Below, piece by piece: positions 56,120-64,000 of a stretch of 64,000 nucleotides of DNA. This DNA comes from an uncultured Gammaproteobacteria bacterium. Its GTDB lineage: Bacteria > Pseudomonadota > Gammaproteobacteria > Nitrosococcales > Methylophagaceae. Position 1 is the first letter of the stretch. Each line of letters begins with the position of its first letter. A program made the translations under genes and the position numbers. The notes beneath the pieces are model-generated. The model saw nothing but the letters and a program-made list of their open reading frames with translations. It did not search any database and had not been told where the DNA came from. The DNA is taken from assembly GCA_905479075.1 (NCBI GenBank), contig CAJQLA010000001.1, forward strand, positions 62,001-126,000, in the 5' to 3' direction.

Positions 56120-58495
56120 TTATTCTTTTTTAGAAAAAGCCCATTGTTTTGGCGGCCCATTCCAATAACCTTGAGCATAATCAACATCAATTTCACCTAA
56201 TTTAGCAAAAATTTGATCATTTTCAACAAACTCAGCGATTGTTTTTAGCCCCATCACATGACCTATACTATTAATTGATCTAATCATTTCCAACTTTACA
56301 GGATCATTTAGACAATCTTTCACAAACATACCATCTATTTTTAAGAAATCGATTGGCATTTTTTGTAAATAGGCATAGGAAGATAAGCCGCTGCCAAAAT
56401 CATCGAGCGCAAATAAACAGTTTACAGCTCGTAACTCATTAATAAAATATAAAGCCGCATCCATATTTTGAATCGCAGCTGTTTCAGTAATTTCAAAGCA
56501 AATATAGGCATTAGATCCCAACAAGCTACTGTCTTTTATTTTCTGGATTATTTTTTCGTAAAACCTCAGATCACCTAAAGATTGACCTGACAAATTAACG
56601 CCGTATACACCCCTAATATCTTCACCACTCTGGCGTGCTTTTATTAAGCTATCAAGCACTGTTTCAACTACCCACGAGTCAATCGCTGACGCCAAATTAT
56701 ATTGTTCTGCAGCAGGAAGAAACACACCTGGCGGTATAATATTTCCGTCCTCACCTTGCATTCTGATAAGTAGTTCACAATGAGGTAATGTGTCCTTAGC
56801 CTCAATATGCACTATCTCCTGGCTATATAATAAGAACTTACCTTCTATTATCGCTTGTTGGATCCTCACAACCCAAGACATATCTCCTTGTCTCTGTTGT
56901 AAGTATAAATCGTCTGATCGATAAGCTGTCAGTCGATCTCGGCCTGCTTCTTTTGAGGCATAACAAGCACTATCAGCCTGTTTCAGTACTTCTGTTTGAT
57001 TACTATTTCGATCAAAGCTGGCAAGGCCGATACTGGCTGTCGATGCTATTTTAGAATTCTTATATTCGAAACGATATTCACGCAAAGCATGAAGTAAACC
57101 TTCCAAATGTGTCTTTGCTTGATCAACAGAACAGCTAAACATGATCAAGGCAAATTCATCACCACCCAATCGTGCTAATAAATCAGATTTCCGAGTATTC
57201 TTTTTAAATAGTGAAGCCAAACTTCTGAGGAACTCATCCCCAATCATATGACCGAAAGTATCATTCACTACTTTAAATTGATCTAAATCGATATAACAAA
57301 GCACATGCTGACTTGGCTTACTGTCATCCTGTCGCTGAACAAATAGGGTTCCCATACGCGTCTCAAAGGCATAACGATTCAATAAGCCTGTCAAGACATC
57401 GTGATTTGCTTGATAACTAAGCTTTTTAGTCAAGCGATATTCTTGGCTCATATCTTGTATATGGACAATAGCGTATTGGAACTCACCCTTTTCAATCACT
57501 GCCGATATTGTTTCTTGTACCCATATATCAACACCATCCGAACGGATGTAACGCCTTTTAACATTAATTCTTTCTTGTCTGCCATCAATCATGTCAAGTA
57601 ACATTCGACGGCTTTGTTCTTGCTTATCTTTCGATAGTAAATCAAAGAACAGCAAACCATTTAACCTATCACCATCGTAACCTAATAAAAGACAAGCTTC
57701 TTTGTTCACCCTGAAAATAGATAGGCTTTTATTAACCAATATCATCGCCACACCTGCTTCATCAAAAGCACCGCTAGACAACTGTTCACTATCGTGTAGT
57801 TTTTCTAATAGTTGACGTAACTCATTATTGTGTTCTGTTAACTCGTCAACTAATTGCTCATTAACAAACTTTAATTTTAAACTCTCAGTAAATAGTTCAT
57901 TAACCCTTTTTATTAACACGACCAATAATACTAGGTATATTAAAACCATGATTGCAGCCAGTAACATGGCTTGCTGATAAAAAATGTAAATAAGCGGTAG
58001 TAGGACGGGGAAAATAAAGCTGTAGTAACAACTTCGACTACTCAAATTTGAAGCGATGGCACCAGCTGTTATACCTGCGGCTAAAAAAGGGATAATAAAC
58101 TGAGTAACTAGTGGCCAACTTGTTGAGAACAAAAAACTGAGACTACCATAAACCATCCCGCTGCTTAGTGAACCGGCAATACAAACACGCTCATACTTTT
58201 GTATTAGAATTTGATTGTGAGGTGACTCAGCATTGGCTATCTTTACGCGTAAATATTTAACGCTGATTAAGCGCAATAAGCTAATTAATGAAACTACAGA
58301 AAACCAAGTAATCAAGAAGTTGTGAGAGACAACATCCCAGAGGAAAAATATTGTCAAGCTGCCTAATAACAAATTGCTAATGACAGCAAAAGGTATTTGC
58401 TGAATTAAAACCTCTATTCGAGCTAATTCAGATGCCCCATCATCTGCCTTAATATTTATTTCCCTATTTGATGTCTTCAAACTTAATTTTTCCAA
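56120..58495 (-). CDS. Membrane PAS-GGDEF-EAL protein
   Basis: The 791-residue protein has about six N-terminal membrane helices (about 30-200), a coiled-coil (about 205-235), a PAS domain (about 240-350), a GGDEF domain with intact GGDEF (LARLGGDEFALI), and an EAL domain with ELL in place of EAL (CELLIRM) and intact DDFGSG and KIDGMFV. Diguanylate cyclase activity is likely; the EAL may still hydrolyse. It converges on hrpA, stop codons 4 bp apart. Confidence 0.93.
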   Translation of the reverse strand: MEKLSLKTSNREINIKADDGASELARIEVLIQQIPFAVISNLLLGSLTIFFLWDVVSHNFLITWFSVVSLISLLRLISVKYLRVKIANAESPHNQILIQKYERVCIAGSLSSGMVYGSLSFLFSTSWPLVTQFIIPFLAAGITAGAIASNLSSRSCYYSFIFPVLLPLIYIFYQQAMLLAAIMVLIYLVLLVVLIKRVNELFTESLKLKFVNEQLVDELTEHNNELRQLLEKLHDSEQLSSGAFDEAGVAMILVNKSLSIFRVNKEACLLLGYDGDRLNGLLFFDLLSKDKQEQSRRMLLDMIDGRQERINVKRRYIRSDGVDIWVQETISAVIEKGEFQYAIVHIQDMSQEYRLTKKLSYQANHDVLTGLLNRYAFETRMGTLFVQRQDDSKPSQHVLCYIDLDQFKVVNDTFGHMIGDEFLRSLASLFKKNTRKSDLLARLGGDEFALIMFSCSVDQAKTHLEGLLHALREYRFEYKNSKIASTASIGLASFDRNSNQTEVLKQADSACYASKEAGRDRLTAYRSDDLYLQQRQGDMSWVVRIQQAIIEGKFLLYSQEIVHIEAKDTLPHCELLIRMQGEDGNIIPPGVFLPAAEQYNLASAIDSWVVETVLDSLIKARQSGEDIRGVYGVNLSGQSLGDLRFYEKIIQKIKDSSLLGSNAYICFEITETAAIQNMDAALYFINELRAVNCLFALDDFGSGLSSYAYLQKMPIDFLKIDGMFVKDCLNDPVKLEMIRSINSIGHVMGLKTIAEFVENDQIFAKLGEIDVDYAQGYWNGPPKQWAFSKKE

Positions 58496-58623
58496 ATATC
58501 AAAACTTAATACCTTATACGTGTTTATTGCCCTTCGATGCAAATCATATAACAAATTATTCATCTTCTATTCATTTAATACTCGCTAATCTGTATTTAAA
58601 AGAACCTAAAAAAGGAGACTAAA

Positions 58624-59178
58624 ATGAAACTTATGATAACCACTTCGACCCTGGCAGCTATCCTAACATTATCGTCACCATCGGTTTTCGCTGATAAGTC
58701 ACATTACAAAAACAAGAATCATCAATATCAAAATAGTGCATATGTTACGCATGTTGAACCTATATATAAGTATGCTAGGACTAACACTCCATATAGAAAC
58801 TGTGGAGATCAATATATCAATGGACAAAATAGGTATTACAAAAACAATTACACACCCGCTATTATCGGTGGTCTTGTTGGCGGTGCAATTGGTAATCAAT
58901 TCGGTGATGGTAGTGCAAAAATAGCTACTACCCTAGTAGGGACTGTTGTCGGCGGTGTGATTGCCCATAAGCTTGATTATAATAATCAGTCATATTACGG
59001 TTATAAAGACCCGTCTGATTGTCGTATCAACCGACGCCATCATAACAAGCAGCAAATCGATAGTTATAAAGTCACTTATAAATACCAAGGTAAAAAATTC
59101 ACCACTATAATGGATCATCATCCAGGCAAACGGATCCCAATTTCTGTGTCCGTTCGACCATTGACACGTTATTATTAA
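58624..59178 (+). CDS. Glycine-zipper (2TM) exported protein
   Basis: The 184-residue protein has a signal peptide (about 1-23), a Tyr/Asn/His-rich linker (about 24-75), a glycine-zipper segment (AIIGGLVGGAIGNQFG and VGTVVGGVIAHKL) and a beta-rich tail (YKVTYKYQGKKFTTIMD then HHPGKRIPI). It resembles the 17-kDa antigen / SlyB-like envelope family but has no lipobox. The ribosome site is aaaggaga. Role unknown, probably outer-envelope structure. Confidence 0.8.
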   Translation: MKLMITTSTLAAILTLSSPSVFADKSHYKNKNHQYQNSAYVTHVEPIYKYARTNTPYRNCGDQYINGQNRYYKNNYTPAIIGGLVGGAIGNQFGDGSAKIATTLVGTVVGGVIAHKLDYNNQSYYGYKDPSDCRINRRHHNKQQIDSYKVTYKYQGKKFTTIMDHHPGKRIPISVSVRPLTRYY

Positions 59179-59316
59179 CAGTATCTTTATAAGGATGTCA
59201 TGATTTGCTATCTTGAACTCACTAAGTCAATATAATGTCCTAGCAGTAATGCACCACTATTTATTTGGGCATGATCGTTCGAATAAAACAGAGTTATTTA
59301 TTGGAGATTTTTCAAA

Positions 59317-59712
59317 ATGTTTAAAACACCACTTATCATACTAAGTACAGCTATAAGCTTAATATTCGCGACTAGTATTTTAGCTGAAGGTCATGCAGGG
59401 TGCTGTCATCAGGGTACAAAAGCTCACCAAACAGACCATGCGCCAAAAGTAAGTCATGGACATGGTAAAAGCTTACATCAACAATGGTGTATTCGTTGTC
59501 ACGGTAGTATCCAAGGTGAAGGATTGTTAGGACCTAACTTAACAAAAAGTGTAGAAACATTATCTAAAGTAGAATTTGTACACATTGTGACAGAAGGTAA
59601 AAAAGGCCCAGCTGGGCGTATGCCAGGATGGAAATCAAACCCTCGGGTCATGAAAGGCATGGACAAACTTTATGCATTTCTAGTAGCAAATTCTAGTAAA
59701 TCAGAGCAATAA
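59317..59712 (+). CDS. Small c-type cytochrome with His/Cys-rich N-terminus
   Basis: The 131-residue exported protein has a signal peptide (1-23) and one haem site C58-I-R-C61-H62 with Met102 (GRMPGW) as likely sixth ligand. Between them and the signal is a 30-residue segment rich in His and Cys (Cys29, Cys30, His26, 31, 37, 41, 47, 49, 54), unusual for the family. It may bind copper or other metal. A ggag site precedes the start. The PepSY gene follows 11 bp later and a two-component pair after that. Confidence 0.9.
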   Translation: MFKTPLIILSTAISLIFATSILAEGHAGCCHQGTKAHQTDHAPKVSHGHGKSLHQQWCIRCHGSIQGEGLLGPNLTKSVETLSKVEFVHIVTEGKKGPAGRMPGWKSNPRVMKGMDKLYAFLVANSSKSEQ

Positions 59713-59723
59713 GAACGACCATT

Positions 59724-59987
59724 ATGTTACTTATTAGGCACTTTCTCCTATCCTTCACCCTGATCCTGGCATGGCCTAGCTATGCCAATGATGACATTGG
59801 ACTCCCTTTAACTAAAGAGTCTGCAGCCAATCTGATTCAACAGAAAACGGGGGGGCAAGTCCTATCTGTCGATACAGAAAGTGAAAATGGAAAAACACTT
59901 TATCGCATCAAAGTACTTCATGAGTCAGGCAAAATAAAAATATACAATCTTGATGCCCAAACAGGCAAAAAGCCAAGTAAAGGATAA
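59724..59987 (+). CDS. PepSY domain protein
   Basis: The 87-residue protein has a signal peptide (about 1-21) and a single PepSY domain (SAANLIQQKTGGQVLSVDTES, then LYRIKVLHESGKIKIYNLDAQTG). PepSY proteins of this type often precede PhoP/PhoQ-like systems and may modulate the sensor. Here it sits 9 bp before the response regulator. Confidence 0.88.
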   Translation: MLLIRHFLLSFTLILAWPSYANDDIGLPLTKESAANLIQQKTGGQVLSVDTESENGKTLYRIKVLHESGKIKIYNLDAQTGKKPSKG

Positions 59988-59996
59988 CCCTTCAGC

Positions 59997-60692
59997 ATGC
60001 GCGTCCTGCTAATCGAAGATGAACAACTCATTCGCGAGCAAACTTGTCAGAAACTCCAACAGAAAAATTTGACTGTCGATGCTGCTGCTGATGGTGAGGA
60101 AGGACTTTATCTTGGAATGGAGTATCCTTATGACGTTGCAGTGATTGATCTTGGTTTACCTAAATTGTCTGGCATTGAAGTTATTCAACGTCTTCGCGCC
60201 GCTGAAAAAGACTTCCCCATATTGATTCTCACTGCACGTGGTAGCTGGCAGGATAAAGTTGAGGGCTTGGAAGCCGGAGCAGATGATTATTTGGCCAAAC
60301 CATTTCATTACGAAGAACTGATTGCTAGGATCAACGCCCTATTGAGAAGAGCTTCTGGCTGGGCAGCGCCTATTCTAAAATGTGGACCTATATCACTTAA
60401 CCCGACTAGCCAAGATGTCAGTATTAATAAACAAGGCATCACACTAACAGCATATGAATATCGCCTACTCCATTTTCTAATGCTACATACTGGACAAGTC
60501 GTTTCTAAAACAGAATTAATCGACCATATTTACGAGCAAGATCATGATCGTGACAGTAATGTCATAGAAGTATTTATTAAACGGCTTCGCCAAAAGCTAG
60601 ATCCTGATAAATCCTTAAACCCGATAGAAACAATGCGCGGACGTGGTTATCGCTTAACACTAGAACGTAGTAGTGAATCGACTATCTCTTAG
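59997..60692 (+). CDS. OmpR/PhoP-family response regulator
   Basis: The 231-residue regulator has a receiver (Asp51 in VIDLGLPK, Lys101 in LAKPF) and a winged-helix output domain (TAYEYRLLHFLMLH, SNVIEVFIKRLRQKLDP, RGRGYRL). It resembles PhoP. It overlaps the sensor kinase by 20 bp and follows the PepSY gene by 9 bp, so all form one operon with the cytochrome gene probably included. Confidence 0.94.
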   Translation: MRVLLIEDEQLIREQTCQKLQQKNLTVDAAADGEEGLYLGMEYPYDVAVIDLGLPKLSGIEVIQRLRAAEKDFPILILTARGSWQDKVEGLEAGADDYLAKPFHYEELIARINALLRRASGWAAPILKCGPISLNPTSQDVSINKQGITLTAYEYRLLHFLMLHTGQVVSKTELIDHIYEQDHDRDSNVIEVFIKRLRQKLDPDKSLNPIETMRGRGYRLTLERSSESTIS

Positions 60693-62022
60693 TAATCGAC
60701 TTTTTATCACGGTTAGCTTTGTACTGATTGCCTTTCTCAGTATCTCAGCCTTTAGTCTGAATACTGCCTTTCAGGCAAGCGCCGATAGTACCCAACAGAA
60801 ACGACTGAAAAATTATGTCTACAGTCTGTTAACAGCAGCCCAATTTACTGAGTCTGGTGAAGTTAAAATGCCTGACACACTTGCTAAGCCCGAATTTTCA
60901 CTACCGAACTCTGGGCTTTACGCTTTAGTGAGTGATGAAAAAGGAACTGTATGGCGCTCTAAGTCACTATTAGGTCTCGTTATAGACCCTCTTCTTATAT
61001 CCCAAAATACAGAAACTGAACATTATTCGACTATTGAACTAAGCTCTGATACTCAAGTTTTAAATCTTGCCTACCGAGTGATTTGGGAAAATAGTATCGG
61101 TCAGCAGTATATTTTTATATTTAATGTAGCGGAGGATCTCGCCACCTTAAAGCAACAAAAAATGGGCTTTGAACGGAACCTTTGGTATTGGCTCGGCGGC
61201 ACAGGTATCGCTCTGTTACTTGTACAACTTATCATTTTACGTTGGAGTCTTCGTCCGCTGAATAGTGTAGCTAACGATCTCCGAGCTATCGAAAGCGGTC
61301 TCCAACAGCGTTTATCGAATGACTATCCAACAGAACTGAAGCAACTCACTAAAAATATAAACGCATTATTAGATCACGAAGAATTTCGTCGAAAACGGTA
61401 TCAAAACTCTTTGGCAGATCTGGCACATAGTCTCAAAACACCGCTTGCTGTGTTACGTAGCGATATCCAGAGTACTGCGGATCTTCAGACATTACAACAA
61501 AATAGTAGTAAGCAATTAAAACAAATTTCAGATCTAGTCCATTATCAATTACAACATGCTTCTACTGAGGGTAAAACCAGTTTACAAGCCCCTCACAATA
61601 TTAAAGATATTATCAATAAACTCACGGCCTCTTTGCAAAAAGTCTATCTCGCAAAACAGATTAAATCACATATTGATATTAAAGATGACATCATAATCCA
61701 CGCTGATGAAGGTGACTTATATGAACTGCTCGGCAACCTACTTGATAACGCGTTTAAATATTGCCGAAACCAAGTTAAAGTCACCGTAGAACACCATGAG
61801 GATGTCACTAAAATTAAGATCGAGGACGATGGCCCTGGCATTCCCAGTGAGTTACACAAAGATGTGCTAAAACGTGGTAGACGTCTTGATACACAAATGG
61901 AAGGTCAAGGTATTGGTTTAGCGATTGTAGGCGATATTGTTGATGCTTATCAGGGTGAAATTCAGCTCAGTCATTCGCAAACACTTGGTGGTGCTGAAAT
62001 AGTTATCAGTCTTAATCAATAA
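60673..62022 (+). CDS. PhoQ-like sensor histidine kinase
   Basis: The 449-residue kinase starts with GTG 60673 inside the response regulator gene. It has helices at about 10-30 and 168-188 around a periplasmic sensor, a HAMP (about 190-240), phosphoacceptor His252 (LAHSLKTPLAVLRSD, the PhoQ pattern) and an ATPase domain with NLLDNAFKY, EDDGPGIP and GQGIGLAIV. The signal is unknown; PhoQ relatives sense divalent cations or peptides. Confidence 0.93.
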   Translation: MNRLSLSNRLFITVSFVLIAFLSISAFSLNTAFQASADSTQQKRLKNYVYSLLTAAQFTESGEVKMPDTLAKPEFSLPNSGLYALVSDEKGTVWRSKSLLGLVIDPLLISQNTETEHYSTIELSSDTQVLNLAYRVIWENSIGQQYIFIFNVAEDLATLKQQKMGFERNLWYWLGGTGIALLLVQLIILRWSLRPLNSVANDLRAIESGLQQRLSNDYPTELKQLTKNINALLDHEEFRRKRYQNSLADLAHSLKTPLAVLRSDIQSTADLQTLQQNSSKQLKQISDLVHYQLQHASTEGKTSLQAPHNIKDIINKLTASLQKVYLAKQIKSHIDIKDDIIIHADEGDLYELLGNLLDNAFKYCRNQVKVTVEHHEDVTKIKIEDDGPGIPSELHKDVLKRGRRLDTQMEGQGIGLAIVGDIVDAYQGEIQLSHSQTLGGAEIVISLNQ

Positions 62023-62040
62023 AACAATTTTTTATTGATT
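62014..62040. terminator. AT-rich inverted repeat between convergent genes
   Basis: AATCAATAAAA and TTTTATTGATT form an exact 11-bp stem with a 5-base loop and span both stop codons. U/A-rich arms would give a T-run in either direction, so bidirectional termination is possible, but low GC makes the stem weak. Confidence 0.45.
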
Positions 62041-62523
62041 CTCTTGGCATTCTTGCAAATATTTAAATAATAAACGAGCTGACTTTGGAGGCTTATTATT
62101 TGCTGCTTCTTTCTTGGCGTTTCTGACTAATTGTCTGACATATTGACCATCAAATTCGCCAAACTGGTGGTGTAGTAACGTCATCATCTCATCATTGCCC
62201 TGTAACAAATCATCTCGCCATTGTTCGAGTTGGTGAAATTGCTTTACCTCGCCATGGTGTACTTGTTTTAGCTTAGCTAGTTCTTGCTGAATAATTTCAT
62301 AATCGTCATGCGCGATAATATTACCAATAAAACCAACTTGTCTCTTAAGCGCACCGTGAGACATAGCTTTGGCAGCTATAACAGCATCTAATAGATTTTC
62401 GGATAGCACCATTTTATTTAAATCTTTCGTCGGTAATGCTATCAACTCACGACCTAAGTCTTTTAGCTCTTGTAATTCACGCTTAATTTGCGATTTACTT
62501 TTTTCTTCTTCAAATTCAGTCAT
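62032..62523 (-). CDS. darP: Ribosome biogenesis factor DarP / YjgA (DUF615)
   Basis: The 163-residue helical protein has SKSQIKRELQELKDLGRELIALP near the N-terminus, GALKRQVGFIGNIIAHDD in the middle and ARLLFKYLQE at the end, the YjgA pattern. It associates with late 50S precursors. It converges on the sensor kinase gene with a 9-bp gap. Confidence 0.93.
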   Translation of the reverse strand: MTEFEEEKSKSQIKRELQELKDLGRELIALPTKDLNKMVLSENLLDAVIAAKAMSHGALKRQVGFIGNIIAHDDYEIIQQELAKLKQVHHGEVKQFHQLEQWRDDLLQGNDEMMTLLHHQFGEFDGQYVRQLVRNAKKEAANNKPPKSARLLFKYLQECQENQ

Positions 62524-62589
62524 TCTTAGCTTAATTCTTATCTAAATATCAGCTAGCAACTATACCTTATTTGCCTACACTAACCCTAT

Positions 62590-63216
62590 TCATATATCGT
62601 TTACCTGTAGATAACGTCTCCAGTCTTTAAAATTATCTACATCCCACTGACTTCTTGTCTCAAAATGTGACAGTTTCAACTCTTTTATTTTGCATTTTGT
62701 TTGAGATAAAACAAGATCACTACCCCAAGCGATATCTTGAAATAATTGTTGATACAATTTTGACATGCCAATTAAGACATAGCCGCCATCTTCAGCTGGC
62801 CCTAAAGCAACATCATCGCCTTCTACTAAGGCTTGTATAGCCTGCTCAAGATCAGAATAAACAAAGGAAGGACAATCAGTGCCTACCAAAATCACCTGTT
62901 GTGCGTGTTTTAAACCAGAGCAAATAGCATCATGCATCTTAGTGCCAAGATCACCTTCACACTGCTGGTATAAATCGAGCTTATATTTTTTAGCACATTG
63001 TTCAAAGTAAGTGTGCTGAGTATCAGGGCTGCACCATAATTGGATCGGTGCAAGCTGTGATGAAGTAACTAGATCCAAGGTACGCTCTGTTAATTCAACA
63101 TGTGCATCAACAGCCTGTTGTGCTGTCAAATATGGCATTAAGCGCGTTTTCACATGATGAACTATCGGCGCCTTACAAAAAACTATGATTAATGCGTTGG
63201 GATAACGACAACTCAT
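62590..63216 (-). CDS. TIGR04282 family glycosyltransferase (DUF2064)
   Basis: The 208-residue protein has a nucleotidyl/glycosyltransferase A fold: VFCKAPIVHHVKTRLMP, ILVGTDCPSF and GPAEDGGYVLIGMSK, typical of TIGR04282, first named for arsenosugar biosynthesis. The substrate here is unknown. It overlaps the following-upstream hydroxylase gene by 4 bp, suggesting a shared operon, perhaps in lipid or glycolipid modification. Confidence 0.88.
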   Translation of the reverse strand: MSCRYPNALIIVFCKAPIVHHVKTRLMPYLTAQQAVDAHVELTERTLDLVTSSQLAPIQLWCSPDTQHTYFEQCAKKYKLDLYQQCEGDLGTKMHDAICSGLKHAQQVILVGTDCPSFVYSDLEQAIQALVEGDDVALGPAEDGGYVLIGMSKLYQQLFQDIAWGSDLVLSQTKCKIKELKLSHFETRSQWDVDNFKDWRRYLQVNDI

Positions 63217-63998
63217 TTTTTAGATCTAAAAGGCATTGTTATTAACGCTTTTAAATCTACATCATAACCATGTCTGTAATCGGCTAAACCTATCGTCATT
63301 ACTTGATGCCCACACTTAGGTTCTTCAGTATACGTACCAAACAATCTATCCCAAATGCTTAAAGAGAAACCATAATTACTGTCCGTTTCTGTTGGAATGA
63401 CAGAGTGATGAATACGATGCATATCCGGCGTCACAATTAATTTTCTTATCCGAAAATCCCATTTTTTAGGCAATAAAACATTGCCATGGTTGAATAAAGC
63501 TGTGCTGCTTAAAATAACTTCAAATGCAATCACAGCAACAGCATTAACACCTATAATATAGATTATAAAAACCTTGTAAATCATTGATATTAATATCTCT
63601 ACAGGATGAAACCTTATCGCTGTAGTCACATCAAAATCAAGATCAGTGTGATGAACTTTATGTAATCTCCACAACCACTTCCATTGATGAGAAGCGACGT
63701 GCTGACCATAAATCGCTAAATCAAGTAACAGCAGACTGATACCTATTGATAACCAATGCGGAAGGTCAAATTGATTCAACAAACCAATATTGTTATCTGT
63801 TGCTGCTATCGCTGCAATATAAGCAGCAGCACCAATGGTGAAACGGACAAGTAATAGTCCTAAAATTGATAAACTGAAATTGATGCCCCAGCGTTGCCAG
63901 CGCGAATACAATAATTGACGACGAGGGGCATAAATTTCCCACAAAATCATCAAAACTAAAAAGCCAACAAAGGCTGACAGTCTGATTATCGCTTCCAA
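63213..63998 (-). CDS. Fatty acid hydroxylase / sterol desaturase family membrane protein, possibly 5'-incomplete
   Basis: The 261-residue membrane protein has four to five hydrophobic segments and the three His boxes of the family: HVASHQW, HKVHHTD and MHRIHHSV, which hold a di-iron centre. The frame reaches the window edge; the only start seen is a TTG at 63998, so the true start may lie outside. It would oxidise a lipid chain or sterol-like substrate. It overlaps the TIGR04282 gene by 4 bp. Confidence 0.88.
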   Translation of the reverse strand: MEAIIRLSAFVGFLVLMILWEIYAPRRQLLYSRWQRWGINFSLSILGLLLVRFTIGAAAYIAAIAATDNNIGLLNQFDLPHWLSIGISLLLLDLAIYGQHVASHQWKWLWRLHKVHHTDLDFDVTTAIRFHPVEILISMIYKVFIIYIIGVNAVAVIAFEVILSSTALFNHGNVLLPKKWDFRIRKLIVTPDMHRIHHSVIPTETDSNYGFSLSIWDRLFGTYTEEPKCGHQVMTIGLADYRHGYDVDLKALITMPFRSKK

Positions 63999-64000
63999 AA

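Overview
The window looks like chromosomal DNA of an AT-rich gammaproteobacterium. The housekeeping set (RapA, HrpA, DbpA, RlmKL, YoaA, DarP/YjgA, YigZ, PPK1) is gammaproteobacterial. A Fae-family protein, an isolated pterin carbinolamine dehydratase and a glycine-cleavage pair point towards a methylotrophic marine lineage, such as Methylophaga- or Cycloclasticus-like bacteria. That placement is inference, and it is weakened because the Fae homologue lacks the usual catalytic histidine. I see no tRNA, rRNA, CRISPR array or transposase.

Layout. 1-3.4 kb: end of a patatin/BamA-type outer-membrane protein, a SpoIIAA-like protein, a lipoprotein and an exported protein. 3.4-4.3 kb: a gene-free stretch. 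4.3-6.5 kb: a slipin/NfeD membrane-quality pair. 6.6-15.3 kb: the most unusual part. A six-gene signalling operon on the minus strand (MerR-HTH/REC, degenerate kinase, four-PAS membrane histidine kinase, two single-domain receivers, LapG-like protein without its catalytic cysteine) lies between two ~390-bp direct repeats. Each repeat carries the 3' end of gcvP joined to the 5' end of a DUF5677 gene, so the block appears to have been inserted between gcvP and the DUF5677 gene. 15.1-19.1 kb: gcvT-gcvP without gcvH. 19.1-19.3 kb: a likely CorA/ZntB fossil. 19.4-20.9 kb: a pterin dehydratase and small DUF proteins.

20.9-27.8 kb: YoaA helicase, a GIDE/EF-hand + LemA + DUF6998-like set, the Fae homologue with a clear terminator, truncated haemoglobin, a MoCF-domain protein and an AEC transporter. 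28.0-30.6 kb: lapD-lapG, the c-di-GMP switch controlling adhesin release. 30.6-35.0 kb: an RND efflux pair. 35.2-38.3 kb: the ATP-grasp / inactive-transglutaminase-7TM / retropepsin cluster. 38.3-43.3 kb: rapA, dbpA, yigZ. 43.3-47.5 kb: PilZ, DUF445, M18 aminopeptidase and a small HTH/Cys-cluster protein with YcgN. 47.5-49.6 kb: ppk1 with a near-perfect Pho box and possibly a leaderless start. 49.6-58.5 kb: rlmKL, yhbY, hrpA and a GGDEF/EAL protein. 58.6-62.0 kb: glycine-zipper protein, His/Cys-rich cytochrome c, PepSY protein and a PhoP/PhoQ-like pair. 62.0-64.0 kb: darP, a TIGR04282 glycosyltransferase and a fatty acid hydroxylase-type membrane protein reaching the window edge.

A recurrent theme is cell-surface and c-di-GMP control: LapD/LapG, PilZ, GGDEF/EAL, and the signalling operon ending in a catalytically dead LapG relative. 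The strongest candidate for an undescribed system is that operon at 7.9-14.7 kb.
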